The position numbers and the translations under genes are program-made. This document shows, piece by piece, positions 1-6,719 of a stretch of DNA of 12,254 nt; the first letter of the stretch is position 1; each line of letters opens with the position of its first letter. The DNA comes from Flavobacterium sp. (GTDB taxonomy: Bacteria; Bacteroidota; Bacteroidia; Flavobacteriales; Flavobacteriaceae): assembly GCA_012032075.1 (NCBI GenBank), contig JAAURU010000062.1, forward strand, positions 1-12,254, given 5' to 3'. The notes below the pieces were generated by a model, which saw nothing but the letters and a program-made list of their open reading frames with translations, made no database searches and was not told the origin of the DNA.

Positions 1-1
1 T

Positions 2-115
2 GCCATGTCCGATCAGCAAAACTGGGCGATTCAGGGGAAGAGGAGGAAGGTCGATCGAGGGTGTTGAAACTTGAGTTGAATCGATCGGGGAAAAATTTTC
101 TGTTGGAATTGTCAT
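2..115 (-). CDS. N-terminus of CbiX-type sirohydrochlorin cobalto/ferrochelatase (partial, cyanobacterial)
   Basis: Reading the minus strand from the ATG at 115-113 gives 38 residues that run off the window edge. They begin MTIPTENFSP, continue through a Ser/Thr/Pro-rich leader, and end in NRPVLLIGHG. The end matches the first beta strand and metal-binding histidine region (LLxxGHG) of CbiX/SirB-type chelatases, which insert Co or Fe into sirohydrochlorin for cobalamin or siroheme synthesis. The long proline-rich leader before this motif resembles cyanobacterial CbiX proteins from memory. Two CGATCG cores (52-57, 82-87) and higher GC than the neighbouring block support a cyanobacterial source. 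Only the first strand of the domain is present, so the family call rests on a short motif. Other GHG-starting proteins cannot be excluded. The gene does not belong with the flavobacterial genes that follow. Confidence 0.5.
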   Translation of the reverse strand, partial: MTIPTENFSPIDSTQVSTPSIDLPPLPLNRPVLLIGHG

Positions 116-168
116 TCGAGGATTAAAACTCCGTCCCTGTGTATCGCAGGAAATAGAGTGAATAAGCA

Positions 169-188
169 GCAGGCTAGTGTTCTGGCTT
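169..188 (-). promoter_or_regulatory. Possible 3' end of a cobalamin riboswitch (remnant)
   Basis: On the minus strand this reads AAGCCAGAACACTAGCCTGC. It resembles the conserved 3' segment of cobalamin (AdoCbl) riboswitches, roughly AGCCAGGAGACCTGCC, matching 11 of 15 core positions by eye. It lies about 55 bases upstream of the CbiX-like start, where a B12-sensing leader would make sense for a cobalamin biosynthesis gene. The upstream parts of the riboswitch would lie beyond the junction near 200 and are absent, so the fold cannot be tested here. Confidence 0.33.
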
Positions 189-189
189 A

Positions 190-205
190 GTAGACGAAAG
201 GAAAA
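190..205. other. Probable chimera junction: cyanobacterial DNA to flavobacterial DNA
   Basis: Left of here the DNA has moderate GC, CGATCG cores and a minus-strand CbiX-like start. Right of here it is AT-rich and codes on the plus strand for a flavobacterial histidine kinase that lacks its expected beginning. The reading frame of the kinase stays open only back to 178 (stop TAG at 175-177), and the residues before the ATG at 205 do not look like a signal peptide. The exact seam cannot be fixed, because GAAAGGAAAATGG could belong to either side. Confidence 0.6.
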
Positions 206-1677
206 TGGAAAATGAAATTGATTCTAAAACACAATTAAAAGAATATTTATACGTGCTAAGTGTCTCTGGATATATTCATACCAAATTTGCCAATTATAAA
301 GAAGGAGAAAAGTATTTTAAAAAAATAATAACACTCCTTAAAGATTCTAAAAACTATTTAGACCTTTATTTAGCCGCTTCTAATAATTTAGCTCACATCT
401 ACAAAGTTACAAACAATACAGATGAAGGCATACACATTATGGAAAAAGCTTTAGTAAAAGCCAAACAAATTAATGAAATTAACAACATGCTTTTAATTCA
501 AAATAATTTAGGTCAGTTATATGTAAAAAAAGAACAATACAAAGTAGCAGAAAAAAAAGGATTAGAAGTACTTGAACAAGCCAATGAAAAACTTTATCCG
601 ATTCATGTAGCCAATGCCAATAGGCTTTTGGGAAGTGTTTATTACTATTTAGGCAATTATAAAAAATCAGAAGAACATATAGATAAAGCCATTGCCTTTT
701 TTAGAGATTTTAAAAATCCAGAGTTATTACGAAATGCTTTAGATGTTAAAAACAAACTTTTAATTAAAACAGAACAATTTGAAGATGCTGCAAAAGTTAA
801 TTCTGAAATCATTAGCCTTCTTGACAGTGTGAGTTTAAATACTAATATCCAAAACCTTCAAAAGAACTTAGTTGCTTATGAAACTGAAAAAAAAGACAAT
901 GAAATTACTATTTTAAAACAAAAAGATGAAATCAGTAATTTTAAAATTGACAAGCAGCGACAATATATTTATTTTTTATTTATTGGTCTTGTTGGCATCA
1001 CTATTTTAGGTTTAATCGTTTTTCTATATCAAAAGAAAATCAATATCATACAAAACTTATCATTGCGTTCTAAATTGACCCGTTCTCAGTTTAATCCGCA
1101 TTACATCAATAACGCATTTACTTCCTTACAAGCTACATTGGTTGAAAACAATCTAGACGAAAATTTAATTGATTATACGTCAAACGTTTCAAGGTTTTCT
1201 AGACTTTTATTAGAAAGTACTTTTAAAGACGAATGGACTTTATTTGAAGAGAAGCAAATGATGGAAAACTACTTAAAAACACAACTCTATCGCTTGGAAG
1301 ATGGATTCGACTACAACATTGATACCAACCTCCAAAAAGAAGAATTACATGCCTTAAAAGTTCCAAGTGCCTTAACCCAGACGGCTTTAGAAAATGCAAT
1401 TGAGCATGGTGGATTTAAAAATAATAGTAATGGAGAAATTAAAGTTTCAATCCTCAAAAATAATGATCATATTGAAATTCAAATTCAAAATAATATCTTA
1501 GGACATCAAATTCAAACGGAAAAGAAAATGGAAAACGAACCTTCAAGAGGGCTTGAAATCACAAAGCAAAGAGTAGAACTTCATAGTAAAATTCATAAGT
1601 TGCCTACCGATTTTAGTTTTACTAAAAATGGCGATGTAGCTTTGGTTACTTTTACTTTACCCCTTTTACCAGCATAA
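205..1677 (+). CDS. TPR-containing LytS/YehU-type sensor histidine kinase, 5'-truncated
   Basis: This is the sensor half of a two-component system that phosphorylates the LytTR regulator immediately downstream. The 490 visible residues hold about five TPR-like helical pairs (roughly residues 14-49, 56-91, 96-128, 135-169, 173-209). A charged coiled coil follows (215-250), then one membrane helix (about 253-275) and a His_kinase domain. The phospho-acceptor histidine is H299 in SQFNPHYINNAF; the family usually has NPHFxxN. The ATP-binding region shows an N box (ALENAIEHG, 394-402) and a G-box-like SRGLEITKQRVELH (447-460). Kinases of this Bacteroidetes type normally start with a signal peptide and further TPRs and run to about 600-750 residues. 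Here the start is missing, and the ATG at 205 is just the first in-frame ATG after the suspected junction. The TPRs would then be periplasmic. The stop lies 3 bases before the regulator start, so the two are co-transcribed. Confidence 0.85.
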   Translation: MENEIDSKTQLKEYLYVLSVSGYIHTKFANYKEGEKYFKKIITLLKDSKNYLDLYLAASNNLAHIYKVTNNTDEGIHIMEKALVKAKQINEINNMLLIQNNLGQLYVKKEQYKVAEKKGLEVLEQANEKLYPIHVANANRLLGSVYYYLGNYKKSEEHIDKAIAFFRDFKNPELLRNALDVKNKLLIKTEQFEDAAKVNSEIISLLDSVSLNTNIQNLQKNLVAYETEKKDNEITILKQKDEISNFKIDKQRQYIYFLFIGLVGITILGLIVFLYQKKINIIQNLSLRSKLTRSQFNPHYINNAFTSLQATLVENNLDENLIDYTSNVSRFSRLLLESTFKDEWTLFEEKQMMENYLKTQLYRLEDGFDYNIDTNLQKEELHALKVPSALTQTALENAIEHGGFKNNSNGEIKVSILKNNDHIEIQIQNNILGHQIQTEKKMENEPSRGLEITKQRVELHSKIHKLPTDFSFTKNGDVALVTFTLPLLPA

Positions 1678-1680
1678 ACC

Positions 1681-2419
1681 ATGAAAGTTTTAGTACTAGA
1701 CGACGATACAAAAATTAGCAATATGATTAAATCGCTTTTGGAAAAGTATTTTTCAAAAAGTATTAAAAATATTGACACCGTTACTTCTGTAGAGGAAGCG
1801 GTTTTAGCAATAAAAAATAATGATTATCAAATGTATCTTTTTGATATTCACTTAGGCAAAGAAACCAGTTTTGAGATTTTAGTCAAATTGAAAAAGCAAA
1901 GCCAAATTAATTTTCATAACAGGTCATGAAAAATATGCCATTAATGCTATCAAAGTAGAAGCTTTAGATTATATCTTAAAACCTATAAACATTCAAGAAT
2001 TTAAAGACGCAATTGAAAAAGCAGTTTTTTTAATACATAAGGAACAAAAATCTGGCAGTGTCAACCAATTTACCATCAAACAAGAAAATTCTTTGCTGTT
2101 AAAAGCTTTGGAAAACATTAAATTAGTCAAACTGAACGAAGTTGTTTATCTAGAGGCGAGTGGTCCTTATACTGATGTATATTTGTCTAATGGTGAAAAA
2201 ATCACGGTTACTAAACATTTAAAAGATTTTGAAAATAAATTAGAAGATACTGGTTTTTTTAGAGTCCATAATTCATACATTATCAATACTTTAAAAATGA
2301 AAGGCATTCATAAAAAAGATGGATTAACGGTGGAGATGAATAACAATACTTCTTTAGTAATTTCAAGCCGTAGAAAAGATGATTTTATGACTTTTATTGA
2401 AAATTATTTAGAAATATAG
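1681..2419 (+). CDS. LytTR-family response regulator (one frameshift near 1909)
   Basis: This is the DNA-binding partner of the upstream kinase. The receiver domain starts MKVLVLDDD (acidic pocket D7-D9), with the phospho-acceptor D55 in LFDIHLG. After a frameshift at about 1909-1911 the receiver continues as IFITGHEKYA and DYILKPI (the conserved Thr and Lys). A LytTR DNA-binding domain follows at about 2110-2410, containing VVYLEASGPYTDVYL, FFRVHNSYIIN and ISSRRK, which are typical LytTR landmarks. Removing one A from AA at 1909-1910 restores CAA ATT ATT TTC (QIIFITGHE) and gives one continuous 245-residue protein, the normal length for the family. The indel is more likely an error than inactivation, because both halves are fully conserved. 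LytTR regulators bind short direct repeats. The adjacent small membrane-protein genes are candidate targets, but I see no convincing operator. Confidence 0.85.
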
Positions 2420-2483
2420 AATCACCTTTGTAACTTTTATAGATAACCTTCCGTACAATTAATATCAACTAAAAAATATAATT

Positions 2484-2774
2484 ATGGCTGGAGAAGGTTT
2501 TATGATGAGTGCCAATACAAGTTTAAAAAACAACAAACGAAATAAAACCTCTCGACTGGAAAAGTTTGTAAACACTACCTCAAATGGTCAAGATGAATTT
2601 ATAGATCATAACAAAGCTACACCAAAACAATTAGCAACAATAAGACAACAACTACAAGAAAAAAACAAAGCTATACTGAGAAAAAAAATCATTTTGACGT
2701 TAAGTATTGTTGGTTCTATTTTAATAATCTTGGCTGTTTTAAATCAAGTTTTTATAAAAAATTTAATCTTTTAA
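2484..2774 (+). CDS. Small single-helix membrane protein, unknown function (paralogue A)
   Basis: The protein has 96 residues and begins MAGEGFMMSANTSLKNNKR. The N-terminus is Gly-rich and carries the motif SLKNNKR. A basic, polar middle contains DHNKATPKQLATIRQQLQ (about 41-58), and a single hydrophobic segment sits near the C-terminus (about 68-89). That suggests a tail-anchored inner-membrane protein with most of its chain in the cytoplasm, though topology is inference. It shares layout and motifs with the next gene. I recognise the N-terminal (M)GG-x-NN(K/R) style from hypothetical proteins of Bacteroidetes, but no function is known to me. It starts 64 bases after the LytTR gene and may be part of, or controlled by, that system. 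No clear TAnnTTTG box lies in the gap. Confidence 0.7.
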   Translation: MAGEGFMMSANTSLKNNKRNKTSRLEKFVNTTSNGQDEFIDHNKATPKQLATIRQQLQEKNKAILRKKIILTLSIVGSILIILAVLNQVFIKNLIF

Positions 2775-2785
2775 ATTTTAAAGTT

Positions 2786-3083
2786 ATGGGAGGATATTGT
2801 GGATCACCAAATTCGGTTATGGAAAATAATAAAGCACAACGTAGATCATCTCGTAACCAAAGAGAATGGAAAGATTATATAGGAACAAAAGAAGTTGAAA
2901 CTGAAGATTATATCAAAGCTTCCCCTGAATTGTTAGAAGAAATAAGAATTAAAATTCAGAGAGAAGATAAAAAAAGAAAGAAAAATGAGTATTTTGATTG
3001 CTGTTATTTCTCTAATTATTACTATAATTATGATTTATGCTATAAGCAATATTAAATGGATTGGTATAAAAGTAATTACTTAG
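2786..3083 (+). CDS. Small single-helix membrane protein, unknown function (paralogue B, frameshift near 2991)
   Basis: This gene starts 11 bases after paralogue A with MGGYCGSPNSVMENNK. As sequenced, the frame ends at 3055 with an implausible Tyr/Cys-rich tail. Removing one A from the run just before ATGAGT (about 2991-2995) gives KKMSILIAVISLIITIIMIY, a good membrane helix. The frame then stops at TAG 3081-3083, giving 98 residues, nearly the size of paralogue A (96). Both have NNK near residue 15, SR near 23, and K-A-(T/S)-P at 44-47, followed by an L..IR...Q amphipathic stretch and then Lys-rich residues and one helix. The repaired reading is therefore well supported. Function is unknown. 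Tandem duplication and shared operon with A are inferred from spacing and similarity. Confidence 0.65.
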
Positions 3084-3102
3084 TGCTCAAAAATTAACCA
3101 CT

Positions 3103-3441
3103 TTACATTCCTATTTCGTCAATATCTTTACCAATATCATTAATATCTTCTACTGGTTTTAATTGCTTTTTCTTCCATTTTTTTTCTAAAAGATAATAAA
3201 ACAACCAGCATGAAGATATTCCTGAGGCTAAACCTAAAACTGCCATCAAAATAGTATTGTCCCAATCTATTTCAAAATCTAAGAGAATTCCAAAGACTGC
3301 TAATAATATTCCAACTAGTGCTCCACTTGAGTAATAAACAACTACACCTAAAATAGCAAACAACCATTTATTCTCTTTATATTCTTCTGCTAAAAGATAA
3401 AAATACTTTCCTATCCAATAAATAAAAATAAGTCCTAACAT
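3103..3441 (-). CDS. Small integral membrane protein, unknown function, downstream of the GlmU-like gene
   Basis: The protein has 112 residues and begins MLGLIFIYWIGKYFYLLAEE. About three hydrophobic segments are visible: residues 1-17, about 26-54 (perhaps a hairpin) and about 64-88. A charged C-terminal tail follows with KKWKKKQ and an acidic end (DIGKDIDEIG). It starts 3 bases after the stop of the GlmU-like gene on the same strand, so the two are surely co-transcribed and probably translationally coupled. I recall small membrane proteins of this type beside this gene in flavobacteria, but I cannot name a domain or function. It converges on paralogue B with only 19 bases between the repaired ends, and I see no strong terminator there. 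Confidence 0.7.
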   Translation of the reverse strand: MLGLIFIYWIGKYFYLLAEEYKENKWLFAILGVVVYYSSGALVGILLAVFGILLDFEIDWDNTILMAVLGLASGISSCWLFYYLLEKKWKKKQLKPVEDINDIGKDIDEIGM

Positions 3442-3444
3442 AGC

Positions 3445-4620
3445 TTACTCTTTTCTAAATTTTTTGGTTTCTTCAAAAACATGATCTAAAATTTTAGCAT
3501 CTTGTTCTGTAAAATCAATTCTCCTACGACTCATCACTACTTTTGCCACTTCATATGCTTTTTTAGTCAAATAAGTAGTAAAACCAGAAGCACCTCCCCA
3601 AGAAAAACTAGGAACAAAATTTCGTGGAAAACCACTACCAAAAATATTTGCCGAAACACCTACAACGGTTCCCGTATTGAACATAGTGTTGATGCCACAT
3701 TTACTATGATCACCCATCATTAATCCACAAAATTGCAATCCAGTTTTAGCAAAACCTTCAGTTTCATAACTCCATAAACGTACTTCTTCATAGTTGTTTT
3801 TTAGATTCGAATTATTAGAATCGGCTCCAATATTACACCATTCTCCTAAAACCGAATTGCCTAAAAATCCATCATGCCCTTTATTTGAATAGCCAAATAA
3901 AACAGAATTATTCACTTCTCCTCCTACTCTACAATGTGGACCAACAGTAGTAGCTCCATATATTTTACTAGCTAATTTTACTTGTGCTTCTTCACATAAA
4001 GCAAAAGGGCCACGAATTACCGAGCCTTCCATAATTTCTGCATTTTTACCAATGTAAATTGGACCAGTGGAAGCATTTAGAGTCACAAATTCAAGCTTTG
4101 CTCCTTCTTCAATAAAAATATTTTCAGGTGAAATTACATTGACACTTTTAGGAATAGGTTGTGAATGTCTGTCTTCTGTAAGCAACTGAAAATCTTCTCG
4201 TAAAGCCACATCATTTTTGGTAAAAATATCCCAAGTATTTTCAATACGAAGTACTTCTTCATCATAATCAATTAATTCATAATCTTCAAAATCAACTTCT
4301 TCTTGAGTATCATTAGAATAAAAAGCAATTATCTCTTCACCAGCAATAATAGCTTGATTGGGTTCTAAATTAGTTACCATTTCCACTAATACTTCATTTG
4401 GAAAAAAAGAAGCATTTATCATAATATTAGCTTCCATTTCTACCATTGGGAATTTTTCCATTAAATACTCTTCAGTTAAAGTAGTAGTGGTATAACCCAA
4501 ATATTTTTCCCATTTTTCACGAATGGTAAGAATTCCCACACGAATATCAGCAACTGGTCGAGTAAAAGTGAATGGAAGTAAAGCATTGCGAACGGTTCCG
4601 TCAAAAAGTATATAGTTCAT
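3445..4620 (-). CDS. GlmU-family putative sugar nucleotidyltransferase / acetyltransferase (Bacteroidetes alternative type)
   Basis: This 391-residue protein matches the Bacteroidetes 'alternative GlmU' family. Members are thought to make UDP-GlcNAc from glucosamine-1-phosphate for peptidoglycan and envelope sugars. The N-terminus (MNYILFDGTVRNALLPFTFT then RPVADIRVGILTIREKW) replaces the usual LAAGxGTRM nucleotide-binding signature of true GlmU, as is normal for this family. The middle to C-terminal part (about 165-345) has the irregular hexapeptide repeats of a left-handed beta helix: IYIGKNAEIMEGSVIRG, GPHCRVGGEV and NSVLGEWCNIGADS, then a conserved KCGINTMFNTGTVVGVSANI stretch. The gene is complete and unbroken. 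It is preceded by a TAnnTTTG box at 4679-4686 and a 10-bp inverted repeat in the leader, and followed after 3 bases by a membrane-protein gene. The exact substrate in vivo is inferred from the family. Confidence 0.88.
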   Translation of the reverse strand: MNYILFDGTVRNALLPFTFTRPVADIRVGILTIREKWEKYLGYTTTTLTEEYLMEKFPMVEMEANIMINASFFPNEVLVEMVTNLEPNQAIIAGEEIIAFYSNDTQEEVDFEDYELIDYDEEVLRIENTWDIFTKNDVALREDFQLLTEDRHSQPIPKSVNVISPENIFIEEGAKLEFVTLNASTGPIYIGKNAEIMEGSVIRGPFALCEEAQVKLASKIYGATTVGPHCRVGGEVNNSVLFGYSNKGHDGFLGNSVLGEWCNIGADSNNSNLKNNYEEVRLWSYETEGFAKTGLQFCGLMMGDHSKCGINTMFNTGTVVGVSANIFGSGFPRNFVPSFSWGGASGFTTYLTKKAYEVAKVVMSRRRIDFTEQDAKILDHVFEETKKFRKE

Positions 4621-4643
4621 TTTTAAATTTATTAGTTTAGGAG

Positions 4644-4670
4644 TTTAAAAGTTTAAAACGAACTTTTAAA
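4644..4670 (-). repeat. Perfect 10-bp inverted repeat in the glmU-like leader
   Basis: TTTAAAAGTT (4644-4653) and AACTTTTAAA (4661-4670) are exact reverse complements separated by 7 bases. The repeat lies between the promoter box (4679-4686) and the start codon (4620). It would therefore form a hairpin at or near the 5' end of the transcript, or serve as a dimeric operator. AT-rich DNA makes such repeats more frequent, so a role is unproven. Confidence 0.5.
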
Positions 4671-4678
4671 AGGTGAAC

Positions 4679-4686
4679 CAAATTTA
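4679..4686 (-). promoter_or_regulatory. Bacteroidetes -7 box (TAAATTTG) for the GlmU-like gene
   Basis: On the minus strand this reads TAAATTTG, matching the flavobacterial -7 consensus TAnnTTTG, about 58 bases upstream of the GlmU-like start. No clear TTG -33 element is visible at the usual distance, so the call is moderate. Confidence 0.45.
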
Positions 4687-4708
4687 CAAGTTCTAACTTT
4701 ATATTCAT

Positions 4709-4737
4709 AAAAAAAACCTTCCAAAATGGAAGGTTTT
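4709..4737 (-). terminator. Intrinsic terminator of rpmE2
   Basis: A perfect 10-bp stem, AAAACCTTCC (4713-4722) and GGAAGGTTTT (4728-4737), encloses a 5-base loop. On the minus strand it is followed by a long T run (complement of the A run 4709-4716). It lies 21 bases beyond the rpmE2 stop and separates it from the GlmU-like unit. Confidence 0.85.
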
Positions 4738-4758
4738 CTATATTTAGTTAAATTCCGA

Positions 4759-5013
4759 TTATTTTTTATCGAATTTAGCATATTTATTTTTGAATTTATC
4801 AATACGACCTGCAGTATCGATAAGTTTAGATTTACCTGTGTAAAAAGGATGAGATGTTCTAGAAATCTCCATTTTAAATACTGGATATTCTACTCCTTCG
4901 TGTTCAATTGTTTCTTTTGTTTCTACTGTTGACTTAGTAATAAATACATCTTCGTTACTCATGTCTTTGAAAGCTACTAATCTGTAATTTTCTGGGTGAA
5001 TTCCTTTTTTCAT
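4759..5013 (-). CDS. rpmE2: 50S ribosomal protein L31 type B
   Basis: This 84-residue protein begins MKKGIHPENYRLVAFKDMSN and contains TKSTVETKETI, the landmark ISRTSHPFYTGKSKLIDTAG and RIDKFKNKY, all typical of the type B (long) L31 of the large ribosomal subunit. It has no cysteine, so it is the zinc-free form. The length is normal. It forms a single-gene unit with a strong promoter match upstream (5129-5157) and a strong terminator downstream (4709-4737). The gene is intact despite the frameshifts elsewhere in the window. Confidence 0.96.
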   Translation of the reverse strand: MKKGIHPENYRLVAFKDMSNEDVFITKSTVETKETIEHEGVEYPVFKMEISRTSHPFYTGKSKLIDTAGRIDKFKNKYAKFDKK

Positions 5014-5128
5014 CTTGATAAATCTTTTTATTTTTTAATTATAAATTGCTTCGCGGCTTTCTTATTTTACTAAAAAAGGTGTAAACACTTTATAACCTTT
5101 TCGTTTATAATATTTTATTTTGAGAGTG

Positions 5129-5157
5129 CAAATTTACATTAAATTTTTAATTCACAA
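5129..5157 (-). promoter_or_regulatory. Flavobacterial promoter of rpmE2 (TTG-N18-TAAATTTG)
   Basis: Reading the minus strand, TTG (5157-5155) is followed after 18 bases by TAAATTTG (5136-5129). This is a near-ideal match to the Bacteroidetes sigma-A promoter (TTG, 17-23 bases, TAnnTTTG). It lies 115 bases upstream of the rpmE2 start, implying a leader of about 110 bases, which contains GTGTTTACACC (palindromic core). Confidence 0.65.
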
Positions 5158-5213
5158 GCATTCCTGTAACTTTTTTTATTTTTTAGTACTAATACTATAA
5201 TCTATAAAAAAAC

Positions 5214-5221
5214 TATATTTG
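5214..5221 (+). promoter_or_regulatory. Bacteroidetes -7 box (TATATTTG) for the DUF4199 gene
   Basis: TATATTTG matches TAnnTTTG and lies 21 bases before the ATG at 5243, giving a short leader. A good -33 TTG is not visible, so the call is moderate. It likely drives the DUF4199-glycosyltransferase unit, and the divergent rpmE2 promoter lies about 80 bases away. Confidence 0.5.
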
Positions 5222-5242
5222 TAAAACTAAACATCCTTAACT

Positions 5243-5773
5243 ATGAAAGAAGTTATTAAAAAAAATGCTATTAAATTTGGTTTAATCTCTGGAATTTTCT
5301 CAATTTTTGCATCTTTATCAATGTATTTAATTGACTATCATTTATTTGTAAATATGTGGATTGGATTTGGTCTACTTGCAGTTTATTTAATAATTGGTAT
5401 TGTACAACTTATAGAACTTAAAAAAGAATTAGGTGGATTTATGAGTTTTAAAGAAGGATTTACTAGTTATTTTATTGGTGCATTAATTGGAATTTCTGTT
5501 TCAACAGTATTTTCAATACTTTTGTTTAACGTAATTGACAAAGAAACTGGTGAACTTACTAATCAAGCTTTAATTGAATTTCAAGTTAAAAACTTACAAA
5601 AATTCAATGTCCCAACAGAAAAAATAAAAGAAACTGTAAAACAAATGGAAGAAACCCCTCAATTTTCTACAAAGGGAATACTTAAAAGTTTTGGTGGTTC
5701 ATTAGTAGGGTCAATAATTTTTGGATTGATTTTAGCCGCTATTTTTAAAAGTAAAACAAAAGAAGAATTTTAA
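5243..5773 (+). CDS. DUF4199 family membrane protein
   Basis: The protein has 176 residues and four membrane helices: about 8-30 (NAIKFGLISGIFSIFASLSM), 38-59, 72-97 and 151-170. Between the second and third is the stretch GGFMSFKEGFTSYFIGALIG, characteristic of DUF4199. A soluble, helical 50-residue segment lies between helices 3 and 4. The family is found mainly in Bacteroidetes and has no established function. Its stop codon directly abuts the ATG of the glycosyltransferase (TAA then ATG, no gap), so the two are translationally coupled. This pairing, which I recall from other flavobacteria, hints at a role beside a membrane glycosyltransferase, but that is inference. Confidence 0.85.
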   Translation: MKEVIKKNAIKFGLISGIFSIFASLSMYLIDYHLFVNMWIGFGLLAVYLIIGIVQLIELKKELGGFMSFKEGFTSYFIGALIGISVSTVFSILLFNVIDKETGELTNQALIEFQVKNLQKFNVPTEKIKETVKQMEETPQFSTKGILKSFGGSLVGSIIFGLILAAIFKSKTKEEF

Positions 5774-6718
5774 ATGCATTTATCCATAGTTATTCCCTTA
5801 TTAAACGAGCAAGAATCGTTACCCGAATTACATAATTGGATTGTAAAAGTTATGACAAATCATAACTTTTCTTATGAAATTTTGTTTATAGACGATGGAA
5901 GTACTGATGCTTCTTGGCAAACTATTGAACAACTTTCAAAAGAAAACAATAATGTAAAAGGGATTCGCTTTTTGAAAAATTATGGCAAGAGTCAAGCGCT
6001 ACATGCTGGTTTTGCCAAAGCGCAAGGTGATGTTATTATTACTATGGATGCTGATTTACAAGATAGCCCTGATGAAATCCCTGAATTATATCAATTAATA
6101 ACTACTGAAAACTTTGATTTAATTTCGGGTTGGAAGAAAAAAAGATACGATTCTGTTATTTTTAAAAACATTCCTTCAAAATTATTTAATTGGGCAGCTA
6201 GAAAAACTTCTGGTGTAAAACTCAACGACTTCAATTGTGGTTTAAAGGCTTACAAAAATGAAGTCATTAAAAACATTGAAGTTTCTGGTGAAATGCATCG
6301 TTATATTCCTGTTTTAGCCAAAAACGCTGGTTACAGCAAAATAGGTGAAAAAGTAGTGATTCATCAAGCTAGAAAATATGGAAATTCAAAATTTGGAATA
6401 AATCGTTTTATAAATGGCTTTTTAGACTTGATTACTATTTGGTTTTTGTCTAAATTTGGAAAACGACCTATGCATTTATTTGGACTATTAGGTTCTATAA
6501 TGTTTGTAATTGGATTTTGCCTTGCCTTATACTTAGGAATTGATAAAATATTCCTTAATAAAGCAGGAAGATTAATTACAAACCGACCTCAATTTTACAT
6601 AGCATTAACGAGTATGATTCTTGGAACTCAGTTGTTTTTAGCTGGATTTTTAGGAGAAATTATTTTACGAACAAAAAATAACGAAGAACGATATAAAATT
6701 TCAAAAACGATTGAATAA
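5774..6718 (+). CDS. Family 2 glycosyltransferase, polyprenyl/dolichyl-phosphate sugar transferase type
   Basis: This 314-residue inner-membrane enzyme of the DPM1/GtrB/ArnC-like group is expected to move a sugar from a nucleotide donor onto a polyprenyl-phosphate carrier. The GT-A domain begins LSIVIPLLNEQESLPEL. It has the nucleotide-binding DDGSTD (40-45), the metal-binding DADLQD (92-97), GWKKKRYDS (119-127) and the late HQARKYGNSKFG (197-208). Two membrane helices follow (about 232-255 and 275-297), the GtrB-like arrangement. The length is usual for the group. The start directly follows the DUF4199 stop. The sugar and acceptor cannot be told from sequence. Downstream lies a dyad repeat element, then a phospho-sugar mutase. 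Confidence 0.9.
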   Translation: MHLSIVIPLLNEQESLPELHNWIVKVMTNHNFSYEILFIDDGSTDASWQTIEQLSKENNNVKGIRFLKNYGKSQALHAGFAKAQGDVIITMDADLQDSPDEIPELYQLITTENFDLISGWKKKRYDSVIFKNIPSKLFNWAARKTSGVKLNDFNCGLKAYKNEVIKNIEVSGEMHRYIPVLAKNAGYSKIGEKVVIHQARKYGNSKFGINRFINGFLDLITIWFLSKFGKRPMHLFGLLGSIMFVIGFCLALYLGIDKIFLNKAGRLITNRPQFYIALTSMILGTQLFLAGFLGEIILRTKNNEERYKISKTIE

Positions 6719-6719
6719 A

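Noticed and set aside
3070..3081. 12-bp palindrome AAGTAATTACTT at the end of paralogue B
   Set aside because: Short and AT-rich, with no T tract after it and no second copy at the neighbouring genes; likely chance.
4726..4932. Plus-strand open frame across rpmE2
   Set aside because: It is antisense to a certain ribosomal protein gene and starts inside its terminator; Phe/Cys-rich composition is a shadow effect.
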